Below are positions 20,664 to 28,849 of a stretch of 64,000 nucleotides of DNA, one piece after another. The stretch covers positions 62,001-126,000 of the forward strand of contig NZ_BDBS01000015.1 of the NCBI RefSeq assembly GCF_001613105.1, read 5' to 3'. Numbering within the stretch: the stretch's first letter is position 1; each line of letters opens with the position of its first letter. A program made the translations under genes and the position numbers. The notes below the pieces were generated by a model. The model saw only the letters and a program-made list of their open reading frames with translations, did no database searches and had not been told where the DNA came from. The stretch is from Nocardia pseudobrasiliensis NBRC 108224 (GTDB lineage: Bacteria > Actinomycetota > Actinomycetes > Mycobacteriales > Mycobacteriaceae).

Positions 20664-21575
20664 ATGGACATAGTCGAGTTACGGACACCAACAGCGATAC
20701 TGCGCCACGGCGGCGGTCGACTGCAGGTGTTGAGACCCGGCGCGGAAGGCGAGCGAGTGCTCGACGTGCCGGTCTCCGACCTGCTCAAGGTACGGCTGAA
20801 CCGTCGCACCGACGATGCCGTCGTCATCGAGATCTATCTCCGGTATCCCACGTCGTTGCTGACCGGAATTCCGGCCGACCGCACTCCGCTACCGGTGTTG
20901 ATCGCCGAGCACGACGTGCCGGCGGCCACCGTGATCGTGGAGCGGATCAACACCCAGATCCTGGCCACCCAGCGCATCGATATGTCTGTACCCGACCTGA
21001 ATCCGCCCGCGCCCGTCTGGGAGAAGACCGGCCCGACCCGAGCCGATGTGGATCGGGCGGTCCGCCGGATGGCGCCGCGGCGCGAAACCCGTTCGGCCGT
21101 GACCACTCTGCACCAGCTGGTCACCGCCGAGGAGTTCGCGTTGGAGACCGCGCTGGTCGGCGCCGAACCGCCCGCGGGCCGGGGCCGGGGTCTGCTCGCG
21201 GTCACCACCGAGCGGCTGCTGTTCGTCTCGGTCGGCGCGGGCGAGCGCTATGCCTACGAGATGCCCGTGGCGGCGCTCATGTCGGCGCGGTCGACCGATA
21301 CCGACGAGGGCGAATCCCGCGTCGAGGTCTGCGACGGCAATACGATCCTGCGCTTCACCGGCACCGATCGCGCCGATACCGAGCGCGTGGTGGGCGCGCT
21401 GACCTTCGCCATCCAGCGCGAATCCGCCGACGGGGCCGTGGCCCCGCCGGATCCGGGTGTCGCTCAGCTGTATTCGGAGTGGGAGTTGCTGGTCGAGCGG
21501 CATTCGCTGGGCATGGTCGACGATTCCCAGTTCCAGCGCTACGGCCGGGGCATCCTCCGCTCGCTACCGGATTAG
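20664..21575 (+). CDS. Protein with PH-like domain and SHOCT-like tail
   Basis: 303 residues from MDIVELRTP, preceded by CAGGGGG. The middle-to-late part (about 170-265) has the pattern of a bacterial PH-like domain: GRGLLAVTTERLLFVSVGAGERYAYEMPVAALMS. The last 30 residues, SEWELLVERHSLGMVDDSQFQRYGRGIL, resemble a SHOCT motif (a short helical oligomerisation tail). The N-terminal 120 residues look like a second PH-type fold but are not recognised. No catalytic residues and no signal peptide. Its stop overlaps the convergent DUF1266 gene by 3 bases. Function unknown; no partner suggested. Confidence 0.65.
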   Translation: MDIVELRTPTAILRHGGGRLQVLRPGAEGERVLDVPVSDLLKVRLNRRTDDAVVIEIYLRYPTSLLTGIPADRTPLPVLIAEHDVPAATVIVERINTQILATQRIDMSVPDLNPPAPVWEKTGPTRADVDRAVRRMAPRRETRSAVTTLHQLVTAEEFALETALVGAEPPAGRGRGLLAVTTERLLFVSVGAGERYAYEMPVAALMSARSTDTDEGESRVEVCDGNTILRFTGTDRADTERVVGALTFAIQRESADGAVAPPDPGVAQLYSEWELLVERHSLGMVDDSQFQRYGRGILRSLPD

Positions 21576-22399
21576 TCGGCGGCGGGCTGCAACGAGATCC
21601 GCCGCCACGGGCTGGTCGGCCGCATCCACAGGCGGACCAGTTCCAGGCGGCGGTCGACCCCGCCGGACTTCAGCTCGGCGAGATCCTCACAGGCCTGCCA
21701 GTAGGTCCAGCCGGTGAGATAGGAATCGCCGAACTGCCGCCAGTTGCGATAGCGACGCTGGGCCGCGGGCAGGGCGCGCATGACGTAATCCCACGCCACA
21801 TCGGCGTCGAGGTAGCCCGCGGTGAACGCCATCCGGGCCACGGCCACCACCCGGGCCAGATCCCACGCCTGGATGTCGGCCGGCAGCGGCTGCACCAGAT
21901 GATCGGTGAGGCCGAGTTTGATGGCCTGCGACCAGATGTCGTAGTCGCGCACCAGCGCCTCGGGATTCTCCATACCGCGGAACGAGCCGACCTGGCGCAG
22001 GAACGCCCGATGCCGGTCCGCGCGCTCGCCGAACCGATCCCGCTCGGGCGAATTGATTCCGGCCATCACGAGCGGATGCACCAGCGCGTAGAGCGGTGAG
22101 TGCATACCGTCGAGCAGCTGTTCCATCGACGCCATCGCCTCGGTGCCGTCGGTGATGCCCCAGGCGCCGGTCAGCGTGTCGATGGCCAGCTCGCGGCGAT
22201 CGCCGAGCGGATGTTCGCGCTCGGGACCGAGCAGCAGGGCATCGTGGAACGCGTCCCAGCGCGCCGAGTAGAACGCCCCCAGCGACAGCGCGCGCAATTC
22301 GTCGTCGGAGACCTGTGCGCCGGACCAGTGGTCGTCCTCGCGCCGGTCCAGCTCCTCGTAGGGGAAGGTGGTCATGGTGGGCACGTCGCGGGTGGCCAT
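21572..22399 (-). CDS. DUF1266 domain protein
   Basis: 275 residues from MATRDVP (another ATG lies 8 codons in). The DUF1266 hallmarks are visible: LTGAWGITDGTEAMASMEQLLDG near residue 75 and a C-terminal AWDLARVVAVARMAFTAGYLDADVAW followed by many Trp/Tyr residues (YRNWRQFGDSYLTGWTYW). All-helical, cytosolic, no signal. The family is of unknown function, often near toxin or immunity loci in other bacteria, but nothing here supports that. Confidence 0.78.
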   Translation of the reverse strand: MATRDVPTMTTFPYEELDRREDDHWSGAQVSDDELRALSLGAFYSARWDAFHDALLLGPEREHPLGDRRELAIDTLTGAWGITDGTEAMASMEQLLDGMHSPLYALVHPLVMAGINSPERDRFGERADRHRAFLRQVGSFRGMENPEALVRDYDIWSQAIKLGLTDHLVQPLPADIQAWDLARVVAVARMAFTAGYLDADVAWDYVMRALPAAQRRYRNWRQFGDSYLTGWTYWQACEDLAELKSGGVDRRLELVRLWMRPTSPWRRISLQPAAD

Positions 22400-22527
22400 A
22401 GCACCGATTGTGTCGTATCGATGGGCATCGGTGTCGCCCATCCCCTCGGAGACGCGCAACGCACAATTTTCACATCTGTGGATTCTTGCCCTGTCGCGGT
22501 CCGGAACCGAGCGCTAATCTCTGCGCC

Positions 22528-22779
22528 ATGTGTAGAAACATCACCGTCCTGCGCGGGCTGGAACCACCCGCGACCGATCAGGAAATCTACGCGGCCGCAC
22601 AGCAATACGTGCGGAAGGTCGGTGGCCTGACCGGCCTGTCCTCCACGACCAAACCGGCCTTCGACAAGGCGGTGGCCGCGGTAGCGGCGGCGACGACGGC
22701 GCTGCTGGCCGAACTGCCCGACCGCCGGGTACCCCCGTCGACCGAACCGCCGCTGCGCCGGCTGGCCAAGGCGGACTGA
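22528..22779 (+). CDS. DUF2277 family small protein
   Basis: 83 residues starting MCRNITVLRGLEPPATDQEI, which is the signature beginning of DUF2277 (MCRNI...LRGLEPPAT...I..AA.QYVRKVSG). Small, soluble, Ala-rich helix in the second half. Function unknown. The ATG is placed by the conserved MCRNI. It converges on the PucR gene with only 3 bases between stops. Confidence 0.88.
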   Translation: MCRNITVLRGLEPPATDQEIYAAAQQYVRKVGGLTGLSSTTKPAFDKAVAAVAAATTALLAELPDRRVPPSTEPPLRRLAKAD

Positions 22780-22782
22780 CCG

Positions 22783-24018
22783 CTACCGCACGCCGTAGAC
22801 CGCGGCGCAGTCGAGCGCGATCTCGAGCCGAAGACTGCGCTGTTCGATCGGATGACCCAGTAGTTCCTCGATGCGCTGAATGCGATAGCGCACCGTGTTC
22901 TTGTGCACGCCGAGCCGTTTCGCGGCCGCGTCCGGACTGCGATGACAGCGCAGATAGGCGTGCAGCGTCTCGCGTAGCCGCGCGGAATTGCCGTCCGACG
23001 CCGCCAGCGGCCCCAGCTCCCGCCGAATCAGCGTTCGCATCGCCGCCTCGTCGGCTCCGGCCAGATAGGCCACCTCGACCTCCGGATAGTGCAGCACCCG
23101 GCCGATCTCGCCGACCGCACGCTCGGCGACCTGACGGGCCGCGATCGCCTCGCGATGCCCGTCGCGAAATCCGGCGAGACCCGTCGCGGGCGTACCCAGC
23201 GCGATCCGCACCGGTGCCTCGATCGGAATCGGCGGCCGCGCGGGCAGCGATTCCACCGCGATCCACGCCCACAGCGCGCTCGCGCCGGACGGCACGGTCA
23301 GCACGCTTGTGCCACCGAGCGCCGCGGCCACCCGCGCGACCACCCGATCCAGCAGTCCCGGAATCTCGCTGTCGCCGACGCCGGGCGGCATCGACTCGTC
23401 GGTCCACAGCACGCAGGCCAGATGCCGTCCGGTCAGCCGGTATCCGAGCCGGGCCGAAGCCTGGTCGATATCGACCTCGGTCCCGGCCAGCAGCGCGCGC
23501 ACGAGTTCGGCGCGCTGATTCAACGCCGCCCGCAGCCCGCGCTCGCGCTCCTCGATATAGGTGTCGGTGAGCTCCTCGACCGAGGTGCTGACCCAGCGAA
23601 TCGACCGGTCGAACAGCCGCATCAGCACCGTGCGTTCGATATCGGGCGGCAGTTGCCGCTGATCCAGGATCTCGGTCATATACGCCATCACGGCCTCGTG
23701 GCCCTGGTGATAGACCCGCAGCAGCAGCCGCAGGTCATAGCCGCGCCGGGCGATCGTGCGGGCGAAATCGTGCGCCTGCTGCGGGACCGGATAGTCGGCG
23801 CGATCCTGGGTCAGTCCGCCGAGCATCACCAGGGCGTGCGCATGGGTGCTGGCCGCCAGATCGCGGCGAATATCGCGGTCGGCGAGTTCGGGCACCCGAC
23901 CGATGATCTCGGAGTCGAGCCGGTCCACGATCTGCTCGAGGGTTTCGGTGCGCAATGTCTCGGCGACGAAATCGACGATCCATTGCCGAACCAACGGATC
24001 GGTACCGGCGGCCGTCAT
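22783..24018 (-). CDS. PucR-family transcriptional regulator
   Basis: 411 residues. An N-terminal all-helical sensor (RsbRD-like, about 1-165) is followed by a CdaR GGDEF-like region (about 170-290). The C-terminal HTH_30 domain reads LRETLHAYLRCHRSPDAAAKRLGVHKNTVRYRIQRIEELLG. Start MTAAGTDP is chosen because GGGAGGCATAGCG precedes it. It is divergent from the aldehyde dehydrogenase gene, so it probably controls that operon in response to a metabolite. The ligand is unknown. Confidence 0.9.
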   Translation of the reverse strand: MTAAGTDPLVRQWIVDFVAETLRTETLEQIVDRLDSEIIGRVPELADRDIRRDLAASTHAHALVMLGGLTQDRADYPVPQQAHDFARTIARRGYDLRLLLRVYHQGHEAVMAYMTEILDQRQLPPDIERTVLMRLFDRSIRWVSTSVEELTDTYIEERERGLRAALNQRAELVRALLAGTEVDIDQASARLGYRLTGRHLACVLWTDESMPPGVGDSEIPGLLDRVVARVAAALGGTSVLTVPSGASALWAWIAVESLPARPPIPIEAPVRIALGTPATGLAGFRDGHREAIAARQVAERAVGEIGRVLHYPEVEVAYLAGADEAAMRTLIRRELGPLAASDGNSARLRETLHAYLRCHRSPDAAAKRLGVHKNTVRYRIQRIEELLGHPIEQRSLRLEIALDCAAVYGVR

Positions 24019-24153
24019 CGCTATGCCTCCCGATTTGTTCTCCGAGTACAAATTCGCACCTCATCATTGACCGTGACGGCCAAGAAGTCACCGCACGATT
24101 GTGTCACGATCATATTTCAGTGAAACATTTCACAACCTCCCGAGGACGCGCCG
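24019..24153. promoter_or_regulatory. Divergent pucR/ALDH promoter with inverted repeats
   Basis: The 135-bp spacer contains TTTCAGTGAAACATTTCA at 24115-24132, made of overlapping palindromes TTTCA-G-TGAAA and TGAAA-CA-TTTCA, 22 bp before the ALDH start. The spacer is less GC-rich than its surroundings. A reasonable candidate operator for the PucR protein; binding is inference. Confidence 0.5.
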
Positions 24154-25710
24154 GTGGAAGAACAGATCGTGACGAATGCCGAGATCCAGGTGCGCAACCC
24201 CGCGACCGGTGAGCTGGTGGGCACGGTGCCCAGCGAATCGGCCGAGGCGGTCGCCGCCAAGGTGCGGGAACTGCGCCTGTACCAACAGGAATGGGAGGCG
24301 ATCGGGCCGGAGGGCCGGAAGGTCTGGCTGCTGAAACTGCAGGACTGGCTGATCGACAACACCGATCACCTCGCCGATGTGGTGCAGTCGGAAACCGGTA
24401 AGCCCCGGGTGGACGCGCTCATCGATCCGAGTTTCGGAGTCGATCTGCTCGGCTATTACGCCCGCCGCGCCGCGAAATTCCTTGCCGACGAACACCCTTC
24501 GCCGCACAGCCCGCTGGCCCGGGTCAAGAAATTGACCACCGCCTACCGGCCGTATCCGGTGGTCGGGGTGATCACGCCGTGGAATTTCCCGCTGGCCATG
24601 CCCGCCCTCGACGTATTCCCCGCGCTCGCCGCCGGAGCGGCCGTACTGCTCAAACCGTCGGAGGTGACCCCGCTCTCGGCGCTCGAATTGGCCCGCGGCT
24701 GGGCCGAAATCGGCGCGCCGCCGGTGCTCGCGGTCATGACCGGCGGCGGCGCGACCGGCGCGGCCGTGGTCGACACCGTGGACTATGTGCAGTTCACCGG
24801 TTCCACCCGCACCGGCCGTTCGATCGCCGAGGCGTGCGCGAGGCGATTGATTCCCTACAGCCTGGAATTGGGCGGTAAGGATCCGGCCATCGTGCTCGCC
24901 GACGCCGATATCGACCGCGCCGCATACGGAATCGCGTTCGGCGGGCTGTTCAACGCCGGGCAGGTCTGCATCTCGGTGGAGCGGGTCTATGTCGAGGCGC
25001 CGGTCTACGACGAATTCGTCACCAAGCTGACCGATCATGTGCGCAGTCTGCGCCAGGGCGTGGACGACCGCCGATCCCGTTACGATGTCGGCGCTTTGGC
25101 CAACGAGGCGCAGCGCGACATCGTCGCCAGCCATGTCGAGGACGCACTGGCCAAGGGCGCGAAGGCGCTGACGGGTGGTAAGCCCACCGGCACCGGCACC
25201 TTCTTCGAGCCGACCGTCCTGGTCGACGTCGATCACGGGATGACCTGTATGACCGAGGAGACCTTCGGTCCCACCCTACCGGTGATGAAGGTGGCCGACG
25301 AAATCGAGGCCCTGGCACTGGCCAATGATTCGATCTACGGTCTGTCCGCATCGATCTGGACCGGCGACAAGGCGCGCGGGGAACGCCTCGCGCGGCAATT
25401 GAACGCGGGCGCGGTGAATATCAACGACGTCTTCTCCAATATGTTCAATTTCGCCCTGCCCATGGGCGGTTGGCAGCAGTCCGGCCTCGGCGCGCGCTGG
25501 GGTGGTGCGGAGGGTGTGCGCAAATACTGCCGACACCAGGCGATCACCGCGCCGATGCTGCCGACGCAGCAGAAGGAACTGTTCTGGTTCCCGTACAACA
25601 CAACGAAACTCGGCCTGGCGCTGACCGCCATGCGCGCGGCGGGCGCGCGGGGCATGCGCCGAATCGGCGTGCTGGATGTCATCAACACCGTAGGAGGTAA
25701 GGGCAAGTGA
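24154..25710 (+). CDS. Aldehyde dehydrogenase (succinate-semialdehyde DH-like)
   Basis: 518 residues with the ALDH fold: VVGVITPWNFPLAM (NAD site), FTGSTRTGRSIAE, the general-base Glu in LELGGKDPAIVL and the nucleophile Cys in NAGQVCISVERVYV. ETFGPTLPVMKV follows. GTG start, GAGGA ribosome site. A C-terminal extension of about 40 residues (QKELFWFPYNTTKLGLALT...) lies beyond the usual end and may be membrane-associating, as in some Nocardia/Mycobacterium family members. Overlaps the following SDR start (GTGA). Oxidises an aldehyde to acid; the substrate is not identifiable. Confidence 0.92.
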   Translation: MEEQIVTNAEIQVRNPATGELVGTVPSESAEAVAAKVRELRLYQQEWEAIGPEGRKVWLLKLQDWLIDNTDHLADVVQSETGKPRVDALIDPSFGVDLLGYYARRAAKFLADEHPSPHSPLARVKKLTTAYRPYPVVGVITPWNFPLAMPALDVFPALAAGAAVLLKPSEVTPLSALELARGWAEIGAPPVLAVMTGGGATGAAVVDTVDYVQFTGSTRTGRSIAEACARRLIPYSLELGGKDPAIVLADADIDRAAYGIAFGGLFNAGQVCISVERVYVEAPVYDEFVTKLTDHVRSLRQGVDDRRSRYDVGALANEAQRDIVASHVEDALAKGAKALTGGKPTGTGTFFEPTVLVDVDHGMTCMTEETFGPTLPVMKVADEIEALALANDSIYGLSASIWTGDKARGERLARQLNAGAVNINDVFSNMFNFALPMGGWQQSGLGARWGGAEGVRKYCRHQAITAPMLPTQQKELFWFPYNTTKLGLALTAMRAAGARGMRRIGVLDVINTVGGKGK

Positions 25711-26549
25711 CGGATTTCGGAATCATCCGCGGCAAGGTCGTGGTGATCACCGGCGGCGCCCGCGGTATCGGGCTCGCCACCGCCACCGCATTGCGGAAAT
25801 ACGGTGCGAAGATCGCCATCGGCGATGTGGACGAGGCGGCGGTCAAGGAATCCGGCACCGCACAGGATTTCGAGTACTACGGCCCGCTCGACGTGACCGA
25901 CGCGCAATCGTTCGCGAATTTCCTCGACGAGGTGGAGCGGCAGCTCGGCCCGATCGATGTACTGGTCAACAATGCGGGAATCATGCCGACCGGCAAGGTC
26001 GTCGACGAACCGGACGCGCTGACCCGCCGCATGCTCGACATCAACATCTACGGCGTCATTCTCGGCTCGAAGCTGGCGCTGCAGCGCATGCTGCCGCGCG
26101 GGACCGGGCACGTCATCAATATCGCATCCCTGGCAGGTGAGACCCACATCCCGGGCCTGGCCACCTACAACGCCACCAAACACGCCGTCCTCGGCTTCAC
26201 CGATACGCTGCGCGAGGAGTACCGCGGCAGCGGCGTCTCGTTCTCCTCGGTCCTGCCGACGCTGACCAAGACCGAGCTGATCTCGGGTGTGAATCCGCCC
26301 CGGCTGCTGCCGCGCCCGGCCGAGCCGGAGGAAATCGCCGAGGCCATCGCGAAACTGCTGGTGCAGCCGCGTTCGAAGGTGCGGGTCACCTTCGCTGCGG
26401 GCCTGCTGTCCCAGGTGGTCGGCCTACTGCCCGAACCGGTCGGCGATGCCCTCGGCCGCGTCCTGGGCTCCCAGCACGCCTTCCTCGATCAGGTCGATTC
26501 GGGCGCTCGCAAGGCCTACGAACAGCGGGTGCGTAACGAGCCGAAGTGA
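25707..26549 (+). CDS. Short-chain dehydrogenase/reductase
   Basis: 280 residues, classical SDR: TGGARGIG cofactor motif, LVNNAGIMP, catalytic Ser region HVINIASLAG and active-site YNATKHA (Tyr-xxx-Lys). An acidic residue after strand 2 (IGDVDE) favours NAD(H). The C-terminal 60 residues (VTFAAGLLSQVVGLLPEPVGDALGRV...) extend past the core with a hydrophobic helix, as in mycobacterial SDRs that sit on membranes. Translationally coupled to the ALDH by a 4-base overlap, so the two likely act in sequence on an alcohol/aldehyde. Confidence 0.92.
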   Translation: MTDFGIIRGKVVVITGGARGIGLATATALRKYGAKIAIGDVDEAAVKESGTAQDFEYYGPLDVTDAQSFANFLDEVERQLGPIDVLVNNAGIMPTGKVVDEPDALTRRMLDINIYGVILGSKLALQRMLPRGTGHVINIASLAGETHIPGLATYNATKHAVLGFTDTLREEYRGSGVSFSSVLPTLTKTELISGVNPPRLLPRPAEPEEIAEAIAKLLVQPRSKVRVTFAAGLLSQVVGLLPEPVGDALGRVLGSQHAFLDQVDSGARKAYEQRVRNEPK

Positions 26550-26570
26550 TCCGTCGCTACTGTCGGACCC

Positions 26571-27434
26571 ATGGCGACAGCGGTTTTCGTGGGTCTGACA
26601 ACGCTGGATATCGCATACGCGCTGGAGCGCTATCCGGACGAGGATTCCAAGACCCAGGCGCGTGACGCGTTCTTGGGCGCGGGCGGTCCGGCGGCGAACG
26701 CCTCGGTCACCTTCGCCCACCTGTCCGGTCGCACGCCCGCGCTGGTGACCGCGCTCGGGGAACATCAACTGGCGCAGATGATCCGGCACGATCTCGAGGA
26801 ATACGGCGTGGCCCCGGTCGATGTCACACCGACCGGGGCGCAGCGCCCGCCGATTTCCTCGGCCCTGGTGGCCACAGCTGCCGCGACCCGCACCATCGTC
26901 TCGCTGGACGGTTCCCAGATCTCCGCGCATTTCGAGCCGCGCCTGCTCGGTCCGCTCAACGATGCTCGAGTTCTGCTGATCGACGGCCACTATCCGGAAC
27001 TGGCCGTCGGATTCGCCACGGCCGCCAAGGCTTCCGGTGTTCCGGTGGTCCTCGACGCCGGGCGCTGGCGCGATATCCACGCGGATCTGCTCCCCATGAC
27101 CGATATCGCCATCTGCTCGGCGAACTTCACCCCGCCCGGCGTGGGGCCCGACGATCTGTTCGACCACCTGCGCGCTCAGGGAATCGAGTACGCGGCGATC
27201 ACCCAGGGCGACAAGCCGATTCGCTACGCCACCCCGAACGGACGCGGCGAAATTCCGATCGCGGCCGCGGAGGTGGTCGATACCCTGGGTGCGGGCGATG
27301 TGCTGCACGGCGCGTTCTGCCACTATCACGTTGCGGGACAGTCGTTCCCGGATGCCCTGCGGCAGGCGGCGGAGGTGGCATCGGCCTCGTGCGGATACCT
27401 CGGCACGCGGGCCTGGATGCGGGCCCCGGAGTGA
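26571..27434 (+). CDS. PfkB-family sugar kinase
   Basis: 287 residues, ribokinase fold. The GAGGPAANASVTFAHLSG segment near residue 37 is PfkB signature 1 and DTLGAGDVLHGAFCHY near the C-terminus is signature 2 with the catalytic Asp. Phosphorylates a sugar or nucleoside with ATP; ribokinase, fructokinase or a fructosamine-type substrate are all possible. Same strand, 21 bp after the SDR, so possibly in the ALDH-SDR operon. Converges on the P-loop kinase gene. Confidence 0.9.
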   Translation: MATAVFVGLTTLDIAYALERYPDEDSKTQARDAFLGAGGPAANASVTFAHLSGRTPALVTALGEHQLAQMIRHDLEEYGVAPVDVTPTGAQRPPISSALVATAAATRTIVSLDGSQISAHFEPRLLGPLNDARVLLIDGHYPELAVGFATAAKASGVPVVLDAGRWRDIHADLLPMTDIAICSANFTPPGVGPDDLFDHLRAQGIEYAAITQGDKPIRYATPNGRGEIPIAAAEVVDTLGAGDVLHGAFCHYHVAGQSFPDALRQAAEVASASCGYLGTRAWMRAPE

Positions 27435-27435
27435 T

Positions 27436-28122
27436 TCACTCCACCAGGTAGTTCACCCCGACCGAACGCAGCACCAGATCCGCCCGCTCGCGCGTCTCGG
27501 CCACCAGCGCCACATTCATCAGATCGCTGCGCGCCACCTTGTCACGCGCGAAGGTCTCGCTCTTACCGCCGCGAATATGCCTTTCCAGCAGCCGTTCTCG
27601 CAGCTGTTCGACGGGTGCGTCCAGATACCAGGCCGCGTCGAGACATTCCCGCACCGCCGACCATCCCGCCGCGCCGTAATCGTCGAGCAGCAGATAGTTA
27701 CCCTCGGTGACGACCAGCGACTGCCGATCGAAGATTATCCCGTCCGGTACCGGCTCGTGCCGGACCCGATCGTAGAGCGGCCACGAAACCCGCTGTCCGG
27801 GAACGGTTTCCCGCAATAAACGCAGCCGGTCGAGATATCCGGCGACATCGAAGGTATCCGGCTCGCCCTTGCGCGCCAGCGCACCCGACACGCGCAGCTC
27901 GGCATTGGTGAGGTGAAATCCGTCCATCGGGGCCACCTCGGCCACCCCGGCCCCGGCCCGGGCGTTCACCGCATCGCGCAGCGCGACCGCCAGCGTCGAC
28001 TTCCCCGCACCGGGCGGTCCCGCGATTCCCAGGACGAAACGCCGCGAGCGCCCGGTCACCCGCTCCCAGATCCGACTCGCCAGCTCATCGATCGAAATTC
28101 CGGAATCCTCGCTGACCACCAC
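27436..28122 (-). CDS. P-loop nucleoside/pantothenate-kinase-like protein
   Basis: 228 residues. Walker A GIAGPPGAGKSTLAVALRD, a MDGFHLTNAEL substrate motif and VVTEGNYLLLDD match uridine kinase/PRK/PanK-like P-loop kinases (YggC/FrcK-type). Starts at GTG, with AGGTAGGG upstream; another GTG follows immediately, so the start may shift by a codon. It lies 28 bp after the cyclase-family gene on the same strand and may be the last gene of the kinase/pseudokinase operon. Substrate unknown. Confidence 0.85.
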   Translation of the reverse strand: MVVSEDSGISIDELASRIWERVTGRSRRFVLGIAGPPGAGKSTLAVALRDAVNARAGAGVAEVAPMDGFHLTNAELRVSGALARKGEPDTFDVAGYLDRLRLLRETVPGQRVSWPLYDRVRHEPVPDGIIFDRQSLVVTEGNYLLLDDYGAAGWSAVRECLDAAWYLDAPVEQLRERLLERHIRGGKSETFARDKVARSDLMNVALVAETRERADLVLRSVGVNYLVE

Positions 28123-28150
28123 ATCGACCCTACCTGCGCCGAAGCGGCTC

Positions 28151-28849
28151 TCACGACACCAGCGCGACGACACCCGCGGGGCCGCCCGAACCGCCCCGAT
28201 AGATCGGCCCGCCGATCAGCACTCGCGCGCCGACCGCGGGCAGGGCGGCCAGATTCGCCAGACATTCCAGGCTGATCCGGTGTTCGCGATACAGCAGCCG
28301 CGACACGGTATAACTCTCGTCGATCCCCAGGTCCGGCCCGAAGGTGTCGATCCCGAGCGCGCCGCGGCGTCCGAGGCGACCGGTATCGAGCAGCCATCGC
28401 ACGGCCTCGGGCGCGAATCCCGGTTGGTGGCCCTCGAATTCACCGACACCGAGAAACTCCGGGCCACCCCACAGCGCGTCCCATCCGGTCCACGCGATGA
28501 CGGCCGCCTCGTTCGGAATGCGGCCGTGCTCGCGCTCCCACTCCTCGAGATCGGCCACCGAGATCGCGTAATCCCGAGTCCGCGAACACTTCTCACGTAT
28601 ATCGATCCTGACCGCGATCAGCATCAGATCCTCCGGATCCAGCTGATCGGCGGCCAGCCCGTCGGGATCGAAATGAATCGGTGCGCCCCAATGGGTTCCG
28701 GTGTGCTCGCCCTGCCGGATGTACCGCAGGTAGTAACCGTCGGATCCGATCTCGGCCACGGTCTCGAGCGTGAAGGGCGGATCGCCCGGATACAGCGGCG
28801 TCGTGGCCGGATCGTGCACATGCGACAGGTTCACGATCCGCTCGCTCAT
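28151..28849 (-). CDS. Cyclase-family metal-dependent hydrolase (kynurenine formamidase-like)
   Basis: 232 residues from MSERIVNLSH. The PF04199 metal motif is QGEHTGTHWGAPIHF, with the H-x-GTH-x-x-x-PxH pattern (the consensus Asp after GTH-x is Gly here), and a later NEAAVIAWTGWDALWG plus GALGIDTFGPDLG substrate region. Family members hydrolyse formyl-amide bonds (KynB) or act on polyketide-like cyclic substrates. Its ATG overlaps the stop of the pseudokinase by 4 bases. A much longer frame reading through this end is an overlap artefact. Confidence 0.88.
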   Translation of the reverse strand: MSERIVNLSHVHDPATTPLYPGDPPFTLETVAEIGSDGYYLRYIRQGEHTGTHWGAPIHFDPDGLAADQLDPEDLMLIAVRIDIREKCSRTRDYAISVADLEEWEREHGRIPNEAAVIAWTGWDALWGGPEFLGVGEFEGHQPGFAPEAVRWLLDTGRLGRRGALGIDTFGPDLGIDESYTVSRLLYREHRISLECLANLAALPAVGARVLIGGPIYRGGSGGPAGVVALVS

